Part shown: positions 55,708 to 64,000 of the stretch, piece after piece
How positions within the stretch are numbered: position 1 is the first letter of the stretch
Layout of the letters: every line of letters starts with the position of its first letter
NCBI GenBank assembly: GCA_000934385.1
Contig: KN880532.1
Span: 9,318 to 73,317 of the forward strand
From: Cylindrobasidium torrendii FP15055 ss-10
Taxonomy: Eukaryota; Basidiomycota; Agaricomycetes; Agaricales; Physalacriaceae
DNA length: 64,000 bases
Direction of reading: 5' to 3'
Position numbers and translations under genes: made by a program
The notes under the pieces: model-generated
What the model was told of the DNA's origin: nothing
Seen by the model: the letters and a program-made list of their open reading frames with translations, nothing else
Database searches by the model: none

Positions 55708-58006
55708 TCAGTGTTGAAAAATGCGTAACACACTACCCAGCTTCAAAAGCATCTCATCCCACTCAGATTCTGGGTCAGAAAGTGCAGTAATTGCACCTCC
55801 GGCCCCGATGACCCAATCCTCACTATCCGGGGTGGATTCTGCATCGTGCTTGAAGCAGCTTCGAATGGTCACCGCCCAGTCGCCAGAACCCCCAACGCAC
55901 CAGTAACCAAAAACGCCAGAATACATGCTACGATCGGTGTTCTCTAGTTGTTGCAAAAGCTCTACGCTGCGCTTTTTCGGTGCTCCAGTCATACTCCCTG
56001 TTAATGGCGTCGGTACACAAGATTGGCCCTGTCGAATAAAAGGAACACTCACCTGGAGGTAAAGTTGCCTGCAGAACCTTCCATCCAAGTTGATCGTCCT
56101 CATTCCCGCCTACAGGGCGTCCCTCAATGACGCTAGTCATTTGCCAGACAGTCTTGTATTCCTCAATTCCACAGAACTTCTTCACCTCTACATCTTGTCC
56201 GAGGACGCTGTGTAGGTCGTGACGAATAAGGTCGACAATCATCAAATTCTCCGCCACCTCTTTCGGGTTGTGTGCTAGGGCCTGTTCCGCTGCGGCTCTG
56301 TCCATTCCTGGGCCCTTGCGCACTGTACCCTTGATGGGTCGCAGTTGGCATAAGCTCTGAGGTGGGCGCGAGTAGGAGAGGAATCGTTCTGGAGATGAGG
56401 AGCAGAAAGTTGTGGGTGCTAGGCGGACGAAGGCGCCGTGTGGTGCGGGATTTGAGGCTCGTAGAGCTTTGTAACGAGACCATGAAGAGACTGGAGGAGT
56501 ATGGACGCGGGTGTGGGCTGTATAGCAAAGCTCGTACGAGTCACCGGACGCTAGATAATCCATACATTGACGGATGCCGGAGATGTAATGTGACTTGTCG
56601 GGAAGTTCGACATGGGTAGCAGCTCCGGCTGGCATAGCCAAGCCACAGGTGGACGGCCAGGAGGACAATTGAACCAGCGACATCTCAGTGTCCTGCAACC
56701 AAGAGTCGTCGTTGGGGACAATGGACTGAACATATACGGTGCCGGTTAAATGGTCCACGACAATACTCCGTTCGACAAAAATCAGGTTGACGTCTGGGTG
56801 TGGATGTTTGCGAGAAGCAATGCGTGCAGATAATGGGGTGACACCCAGCCGACCGAGACCGATTTCATAGCTCAGCATACCAAGAAGCCCTGCCCAAAAT
56901 GGCACAGTTTCTATGCCTCCTTCTGCCTTTTTATCTGCCATAAAGGTGGAAAGCCATGCCCATACATCTTTTCCGTGCAAATTCTGTTGGCTCCTGGTCT
57001 TGGAACGGGTGACATACACACAATCCTCACCGACAAAGTGGGTGAATTGAGGGGAACTTGGCGTTGGGCATCCAACTACGGAAAACCGACCAGGATGCGC
57101 GGCCGAATCAAGCGCGGCAAATGGAAGATCGTCATCTTGAGCACCAAGCATTTCGCAAATAGCCTCGATGCTGACTGAGGGTAGATGAAGTGTTCGCGTG
57201 CGTACAACATATGCCCCGCGGGTCTTGGGAGTAGTATGGGGGATGCTGGAGTCGAATGCAGGCCAAGGAGATGTGAAGCTATCTCGTGCAATGTTCGTCC
57301 AAGGTACTTGATACCTTCCTCGCTTCTTCGACCAGATCGTAGCTGCGTCCCAGAAGTTCGCAAGCACCTCTATCCCTCCGCCGTTTGTCCTTACCGATTC
57401 AGGATGGTATTGGACCGCCGAGAAGGGAAGGTAGTCGTGCGCAACGGCCATGAGAATGTTTCCATTCTGTTCTTTGTCGTGTGCCCAGGCAAGCGGCTGT
57501 AATGGCCCATTTGCAGGAAGAATAGCGTGGAGGGAATGGTATCGTACAGCCTCCACGGCCCCGACTCCAGAAAACAGTGATGTCCCATCGTGGTGCACTT
57601 CTGATATTTGGCCATGCTTGACAATGGGGAGACGATGGATAGATCCGTAAAAAGCCAATGCGAGGCTCTGAAGACCCAGACAGACACCAAAAATAGGAAG
57701 GACATCTGCGTCGGGGAGTTTCCAAAGGTCGGGCAATACACCAACATCCTTCGCAAGTTCCGGGGACCCAGGGCCAGGACCAACGATGATTGCAGCAAAG
57801 TATTTGAGCAGTGGCCGGAGTTGGCCTATGTCGAGTTCGTCGTTTTTGACGATGTGAATAAGACAGGATGGAATAGCGCGCTTGACAAGGGCAGCTAGGC
57901 TGGTCAGGAAACATGAGTGTCATTTTGGTTGAGATGGTAGGACATACTTGAAGGTGAAGGAATCGTACGAGTCGATAAGAAGCACTCTCGGCGCGTCTAG
58001 GGTCAT
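55708..58006 (-). CDS. ABZ1: Aminodeoxychorismate synthase, PabA-PabB fusion (PABA synthase)
   Basis: It makes 4-amino-4-deoxychorismate from chorismate and glutamine, the entry to PABA and folate. Three exons (58006-57948, 57899-56053, 55997-55708) join to 731 residues. The N-terminal glutaminase has VLLIDSYDSFTFN, IIVGPGPGSPE, the nucleophile FGVCLGLQSLAL and the His/Glu pair in VQYHPESV. The PabB half follows, starting near GAYVVRTRTL, with GMLSYEIGLGRL, SGDSYELCYT, CSSSPERFL, the catalytic-loop PIKGTVRKG, VDLIRHDL, GSMTGAPKKRSVELL and a C-terminal GAGGAITALSDPESEWDEM. All key blocks are present. It shares a 186 bp divergent promoter with the Tti1 gene. Confidence 0.95.
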
Positions 58007-58192
58007 GGCAGAAATTAGAATACGAGAAGAAATAATTTAGGATATCGTTGGTCGAGCGTGGTGGCCGGGAAGGAGAAACATGGTGCGGATCCAAATAACA
58101 CTGCTGAAATTATCACCTCAAGCCCGGATCAACCAGAGATCGGATCGCGGGCGTCGGAGCTTCCGTCTGAGAGCGCTTGAGTCCTGACCACC
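58007..58192. promoter_or_regulatory. Bidirectional promoter PABA synthase / Tti1
   Basis: The 186 bp between divergent start codons must serve both genes. It has a CGGATC repeat (two copies near 58086 and 58131-58146) and no clear TATA box. Confidence 0.5.
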
Positions 58193-61100
58193 ATGACAGA
58201 AGGCACAAAGTCCAGTTTTCAGAGGGTACGCAGCTCCATCCAATATCAATAAAATACTCATTAACCTTCAGCTCAAAGTCGTTTGTGTTCCACTATTAGG
58301 TGCAGCTTCCCTAACGCCCGCCACCACTTCCAACACTTTACGGCTTCTGTCGCAAGTACTGGATATCTTACGTGCCATTCACGCGTCGGGGGAAATCCTT
58401 TCGGAATCCATCCTCAACTATGTCTTCTTCCCCGTGTCCGCCATCCTCCAGCGCAATAAATCTATCGATATACCCAATCAAATATTCGAGAAAGTCTTGC
58501 TCATTCTGGCCCAACTATGCGAAGATTGGTGGTGGACAATCGATATGAAGCTGTGGCAGCAAATATTCATGCTGGCTGGAGGCGTCTTAGGCGACATGGA
58601 GGCGAAGGAAATGAAGCGCACACGAGATAACGAGACGAAAGAGGCTGCAGCGGTCTGTTTGCACGCATTGTTACGCGTTCGTTCGACAACTGAAGGGGAT
58701 AAATACGGTCAAGTCCCAGGACAGCGACTTGATGTCTTCAAGGATTATGCGCGAGCGCCAGGGTTCGTCCCCATCCTAGGCCAGACCTTGAACTCGCTGC
58801 TAACGACAGCAGGTGCGCCATCGCTTTCGTTGCAGCTCGCATGTCTAGCCGTCGTTCGCGCCATTATAGCCGAATATCTCAGCAACAATATACTCCCCTC
58901 GATTCTGCCCGGTGTTGTCAGTACCAGCACAAAACTTGCCCTCAATTCGACACAGAAAGGATGGGCCAACGGGGATTTAGTCGCCGCGGCACTTGATGTC
59001 CTCACCGAAATTGTGGTCCTCACTATTGGAGACGAACCTTGCATACGAGATGGGGCGATAAAACCAATGAACGACTTGGAGGATATAGCTAGCTGTGTCG
59101 CCGAGCCTGAAGCACCGAATCCGGATACAAAATCCTCGTTCGAGACGCTACGAACGCCGTCATGGCTTCAGGGCACTTCATCACAGTTGCACATAGCGCT
59201 GAACGCTTTCACACCTCTGGTGAAGCACCCAACGCCAGCCGCATCCCGTGGACTGCTGAGGATGTCACATACCATCCTTTCGGCCACACCAAACACATTG
59301 CCGCAGAGTCAACAACTCCTACTCTCGTTCTTGCTCTCTATTTCTATATCTGAGTATCCAAACGTCTCGAACGAAGCGCAGCTCGCCCTGGCAAATCTCC
59401 TTCAAAGCAAATACCGACATGTATTCCTCCAAACGCTTATGCTTTCCACGCGAGACAACCTATTAGCACTACCTCGGCTGCTTACACTTATTGCAGATGC
59501 CAAGGTAGAACACGCCGCTGGCCTCGTTGAAGCAGTTTGTCGACTCGCGCCAACGTCAACAAAAGCTAGCAATCCCATCTCGACCGAACTCGCACGCCTT
59601 CTTGGGCCTTCAGGCGGAATAGAAAAATGGGGATGGAGCCTTCTTTCCGTGCTTGAATTCGATAACCCAGTCGTTGTGGTCAACCCAACCTCAACTGCAT
59701 CGCTACGGCTTGAGAATGGAGGGGAACATCCAGAGGCATTTCCAGAAATGATGTTCAAGAATGTCACAATGCGGAGTACATATGTTGCTCTTTTACGTAT
59801 GTTTCATGCGCTTGGGAACGCAGCTGGTGATGGCTGTTTATTCGCTGTTGAGTGGTTCACTGGTGTCGGACAGACGAGTACAGCCCCCAGCAATGTTGCT
59901 GCGATGTGGTGCGCATGCCGACTCCTCGAAGGTCGGGCCAGAGTCGATCTTCTGGTGCAAGCGGAGATTGGGGACAGTCTACCGGATAGACAACTCTCAA
60001 AGGTCGCACGGGCGCTTGCAAAGAGTGCTGCGCATGTCTGGGACCAGTCGGACTCAGAGAGGATTGAACAAGAGAGAGCTCCGAAGCGAGAGCACGAAAA
60101 CTTGGAGGAGACGCAGGTTCTGCATCTGCGGGGCATTGACCAAGTCAGCGCGACGCTGAACATTATTCAAGACGGGTCGACGAAACCAAGACGACCATCC
60201 ACCCAACCTATCCTCCACCGAGCGCTTCTTTTGCAGCTCATTTCGATCTCTGCTGGCGTTCTACAAGGACGGTTCGGTGCCCTGTTCATGGATTGCTTAT
60301 ACCCTGTATTGCACTCGCTGGTGTCTCCAGTAGCATTTCTTTCTGGGACAGCACTGGCATCACTGCACTTCATCACCCAGGCCACATCCTTCGCTTCACC
60401 TGCTAATTTACTCCTATCCAATTTCGACTATGTGCTTAACTCCGTCTCACGTCGGCTCACTCGACGTTGGTTGGATGTCGATGCGACCAAAGTGTTGGTG
60501 GTCATGATTAGACTCGTTGGAGATGGTATAGTGGAAAAGGCGGCGGACGTGGTTGAGGAGTGCTTTGACCGCTTGGATGACTATCATGGGTATGATATCC
60601 TGGTGGAAGGTCTCATCGAGGTGCTGTCGGAGATCACGAAGGTTATCAAGCATGATAAGGAGCTGGAAGACGCAGAAGAGTCTCCTAGAAACAAGCCAAA
60701 TCCATCGGTGGAATCACTTGACGGTTTTTTCGATTGGTATGCGCATCGTTTGGATGTTCCAAAGGAAGAGGGTGAAGCATTTGGATCCACCCCGCAGGAG
60801 GCCTGGGGAACAGAGAATGCCAACGAAGTGGATCCTATCGTCAATAACGACCCAGACCCAGAGGACATCCCACCGACGCCAACTCAAATTCTTACGAAGC
60901 AAATCGTCATTCGTTCGCTATACTTCCTCACCCACCACTCACCTGTTATCCGCGCACGCATCCTTACCTTGCTATCGTCATCCGCCTCTTCCATCCGTGG
61001 CAAAGACATGCTACCGTCCGTCCATACTGCCTGGCCATTCGTCCTCAATCGGCTGGCCGACCCCGAACCCTTTGTGATAAGCGCCGCGGCGGAGCTCATT

Positions 61101-61577
61101 GAAGCACTGGCGATGAGTGTCGGGACATTCATGTTCAGGCGAACCTGGGACGATGTCTGGCCCCGTTTCAAAGCGATGCTGGACAAAATGGACAAAAGCG
61201 ATTCTGCTAGTGCTCTAGCCCGACGGGGGCCCGGTGCTGTGGGCACGGAGTCGGCATACACCCATTCGCATCGGTTGTATCGCTCCCTCATGCGAACTAT
61301 GACAGCTACGTTGCGCGGTGTGGATCCAAAAGATACACCCTTGTGGGAGGTTATCATGGCATTCCGACGGTTCTTACATGCCCATGCGCATGAAGAGCTG
61401 CAGGCGTGTGCGCGAGAGCTATACATCGCAATCGGAAAAAATAACAAGGATGCTGTGTGGCTGGGACTGAAGGCAACCACCGGGGAGGACCTTGGAGTAC
61501 AGGTGCGGAGTCTGAGGCAACCAAAATGGGATATCGATAGGAACGTCGAAATGATATTTGATACGCTAGATACATGA
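58193..61577 (+). CDS. TTI1: TELO2-interacting protein 1 (Tti1), HEAT-repeat protein
   Basis: A subunit of the Tel2-Tti1-Tti2 cochaperone complex that stabilises PIKK kinases such as Tor, ATM and ATR. Exon 1 is just 33 nt (MTEGTKSSFQR, 58193-58225) and joins exon 2 (58272-61577) for 1112 residues. Helical repeats run throughout. The opening LKVVCVPLLGAASLTPATTS and FFPVSAILQRN match the Tti1 N-terminus. The C-terminal blocks MLPSVHTAWPFVLNRLAD, EPFVISAAAELIEALAMSVG, TFMFRRTWDDVWPRF and HEELQACARELYIAIG match the conserved Tti1 end (LLPLVHQAWP...). An acidic/disordered insert lies at about residues 830-900. Assignment is by sequence recognition. Confidence 0.85.
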
Positions 61578-61915
61578 GTACATATGGAGTAGAAACCGAA
61601 GTGAAACAGCTCTCGATCAGTTTTCCATTGTGCTTACGCTAGCATCGGAAGGGATGTTTGTAAGGATGCGAGCACCCTGAGTGCTCTGAGAAATTTTAGA
61701 GACTGGGAAACTCCCTCCGACGGTCCTACAATCAGGTGCTAGAGAGGCGTCCTCAAGGGGATCGATATCTTGTTGTTTTCAGGGATCAAGAAGGTAGTAC
61801 CAATGTACATGTGTTCGCGTCTCTGCTCGTTCACATACGAAGTCAGCCATTGAAATTGCCAGTGGCGAAGGATATGCGTTGGTATATCATTGCGTGTGGT
61901 ATGGATAATGGATCA
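61578..61915. other. Convergent 3' intergenic region
   Basis: It separates the Tti1 stop (plus) and the dCMP deaminase stop (minus) and holds both 3' flanks. No gene or structure is recognised. Confidence 0.5.
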
Positions 61916-63358
61916 TCAGTAGAAATGGCGATTCAACATCGTGCTAGGAGGATGGTGACGGAGCTCTACGCCGGCCTCTTTGAAGAGTGCAGCGGAGGCA
62001 GCATCACTGAAGGCATCTTTAGATAGTGAAGAATATATCACGAATCCATAGACGTACACTTTATAGGACAGGTTATAAACCACTGTCTTCACCCCACTTT
62101 GTATAATTTTGACTGTGCATTTGAGACACGGACACCTAGAGGAGGTAAGTCTTGGGCAGAAGTCATCCGGCGACACCAGTTTACGTGTTGCAATAAAGAA
62201 CAGACTCGTTCACCCGCTCCCTTCCTGCCTCGAGAAGTGCATTCTCTTCTGCGTGTAAACAGAGGCAAAGATCGACCGACTTCTCTTCGCTCACGGGCGC
62301 GGTTCTGTTGCAGTGAGAACACCCTCCGTCGTTGCAGTTCTTCAGGTGTCGCGGGGTACCGTTATAACCTGTAGCCACCTGTGATTGACATGAGGGGGTA
62401 TGCATCCTCCGATCTGATAGTACGCACGACACGATTATCTCGTACGACGATTGCCCCGACGCGTCGCTTCATACAATTTGAGCGTTGTGCAGCTAGACTG
62501 GCGAGAGTCTGTGACGGTAAGTCTGTGCTCCACCTCAAAACTAGGGCACACAATCTACCATGAAGTATGTGTCCCAATTCGGGCGCAGGTGTTTGGGGTC
62601 TGTTAGATCCAAGTCTGCAATGTGTGCTTGAAGGTCGCTTGTTCCAGGGAATACGTTGTTGATGGATACGTGAACAAGGTCGCGCATGCCTTGCAATGTC
62701 GGTGAAGAACCCATGCCTTCGTCGCCGAATACTATCCGGTCATCCTCATGCACGAATTCTTCCAGAGAAGTGCTATGATAACACTCAGTAGAGTCAGGAC
62801 TGGAGCGATGTACATACCTGGCCGACCGCAGAAAGCGAGTCATGAGAGGCGCGTCCACATTGATGAGCATAAAGAATGGGCGTTTCGCGAATGGGAGGAC
62901 AGTCTCGCGAGTGTTCAAGGACGTTGTCACGAAATGAGTTCGCCAATTTCGCGTGACATAGTCCAGCATTTCATCGGTCGAACCAAAGATAATGGATGTA
63001 GAGCGTGTGACTGTGATGCTTTGTATGCTATTGCGTGCCGAAGGGGGATCCATAGACAGGAAGGAAAGATGGTGGTTGAAAACCAGATCATTTCCTGGCG
63101 TTTCGATGGTTTCATCTTCGTATGTCAAGGAGTAGTCACTTTCCCGGTCGTATTCCTGATGGACTGTTCAAACGACTGGGTGTGATTTGGAATGATAACG
63201 CACATCGTCGGCGTAGAGGCGTATGGGGACAAATCCCTGCGCAACGAGGGCGCTTTCTGCCGTTCGTTTGCCCTATCGTTCCAGTGAGCTTATGCACGGC
63301 TGGGCCTTGAAAATGTTGACTGCACCGAACAACGGGTCCCAATGATGGCGATTAACAT
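61916..63358 (-). CDS. DCD1: Deoxycytidylate deaminase with N-terminal P-loop region
   Basis: It deaminates dCMP to dUMP, feeding dTTP synthesis. The deaminase part is clear: YFMKLASLAAQRSNCMKRRVGAI, VVATGYNGTPRHLKNCNDGG, the zinc-site LHAEENALLEAG with catalytic Glu, CPCLKCTVKIIQSGVKTVVY, and after a last intron YKVDAASAALFKEAGVELRHH (quoted in parts). The long N-terminal domain typical of fungal Dcd1 is present over 62540-63358: MLIAIIGTRCS, ALVAQGFVPIRLYADD, a region with LSFLSMDPPSA, the kinase-like FAKRPFFMLINVDAPLMTRF, then EEFVHEDDRIVFG. The 5' exons (63150-63358) are unsettled: the P-loop GTRCSGKS would be completed across an intron, but no choice of donor keeps frame cleanly. The start at 63358 is therefore tentative. 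Confidence 0.85.
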
Positions 63359-63547
63359 ACGCAGAACGTCGTGAAAGTACAAGTGAAGCCTGTAAACCTC
63401 GCGCTAACTAGAGTGATGGACCATGATCCGGTAAGTGATTGACATGCCGAATGTGCGGAAGCATGGCCGTTGCATGCTGGTTAATTAACGGAGAAAGGCA
63501 CGAGGAATTTGAACTAGCAAGTATATCCTACAAGATATTCATTCAGT

Positions 63548-64000
63548 CTAGGTTTTTGGCACTTTTGCCCTTCTTTCCTCTCCCCCACTCAGTTTTCGCT
63601 TCTTCGCTGCCGTCCTGCCCTCTGCCCTATCCTCTTTCGCCCGTCGAACATCCTTGGGCGCAGTTGTGCAAACTTGTTTGATATGGGTCGGCACGATCGT
63701 TGAAGATGCAGGCGTCAACCAAGCAGCCGCGAGCAAAGGCACTGAAATCAGTAGTGCATCCAGTTCGGCGAGCTCGTGGACAGTGTCCTGTAACAGATGA
63801 GCCTACAGAGCTGAAAAGTAGAATTCACACACGTCAAATGCTAATATGGTCGCACGTCGTATGCCCAAAGACGCAGAGATTGTCTCCTCTGCGCCTTTAG
63901 GAAGAGGCACAAGTTTGATAGGTTCCCTTGGCTTCGCAGTGTTGAAAGACGCGACGAGATGGGGGATATGGCTGATTAGGATAGGCGGGTCAACATCGGC
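63548..64000 (-). CDS. Pop3-like RNase P/MRP subunit, C-terminal part (runs off the window)
   Basis: The minus-strand frame enters from the right edge as DVDPPILISHIPHLVASF, followed by IKLVPLPKGAEETISASLGIRRATILAFD, an intron (about 63780-63832), then DTVHELAELDALLISVPLL, STIVPTHIKQVCTTAPKD and a basic tail KKRKLSGGEERRAKVPKT ending at 63548. The order 'PP.L.SH.P.LV ... I.LV.LPKG.E..LS.ALGI.R' is that of fungal Pop3, an L7Ae-like subunit of RNase P and RNase MRP, which process tRNA and rRNA precursors. The N-terminal part is outside the window. Identification is moderately sure. Confidence 0.6.

Overview
This window is eukaryotic nuclear DNA, almost certainly from a mushroom-forming basidiomycete (Agaricomycetes). 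The genes are compact and broken by many introns of about 45-60 bp with GT..AG ends and CTNAC-like branch points, exons can be as short as 9-14 nt, and F-box genes recur. The protein families (fused PABA synthase, Srs2-type helicase, TEA factor, neutral ceramidase, DIRS/Ngaro-like retroelement) fit that assignment. I found no tRNA, rRNA or CRISPR array. Exon joins were checked by reading frame for most genes; ends given without an exon list are less certain.

Layout. 1-2.6 kb: simple and tandem repeats, then a broken tyrosine-recombinase-type retroelement on the minus strand. 3.1-5 kb: an HxxxDG acyltransferase with a one-base frame break. 5.4-15.1 kb, minus strand: inorganic pyrophosphatase, gamma-tubulin complex component GCP4, an Srs2/UvrD helicase and a ketopantoate-reductase-like protein. 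15.7-24.5 kb, plus strand: a xylose-reductase-type aldo-keto reductase, a PB1-LIR-UBA protein, a gene-poor 3.1 kb stretch and a TEA transcription factor. 25-29 kb, minus strand: a small unknown protein and a neutral ceramidase, followed by 2.8 kb with no recognisable gene. 31.9-36.8 kb, plus strand: an F-box protein and a GNL1-like permuted GTPase. 37-38.9 kb, minus strand: a multipass membrane protein.

39.9-45.7 kb, plus strand: a SAM methyltransferase and the Utp17/WDR75 ribosome-biogenesis WD protein. 45.8-49.1 kb, minus strand: an FBXO21-like protein and the Nop52/Rrp1 rRNA-processing protein. Rrp1 is divergent, across 156 bp, from 5-hydroxyisourate hydrolase (plus). Next come Ubc12 (minus), another F-box protein (minus), and a large disordered coiled-coil protein (plus). 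The PabA-PabB fusion (minus) and Tti1 (plus) share a 186 bp divergent promoter. The window closes with dCMP deaminase and the 3' end of a Pop3-like RNase P/MRP subunit, both minus.

Most of the content is housekeeping: nucleotide and folate metabolism (dCMP deaminase, PABA synthase, HIU hydrolase), ribosome and RNA processing (Utp17, Rrp1, Pop3, GNL1), ubiquitin-like and F-box pathways (Ubc12, three F-box proteins), and genome or microtubule maintenance (Srs2, Tti1, GCP4). The most interesting item is the 788-residue protein at 17.4-19.9 kb. It combines an N-terminal PB1 domain, a DEDWQSV motif resembling an Atg8-interacting region, and a C-terminal UBA-like segment, which is the layout of a p62/NBR1-type selective-autophagy receptor without the ZZ finger. 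Second is the tail of the Srs2-like helicase, with five psi-K-x-E SUMOylation consensus sites and a SUMO-interaction-like motif.
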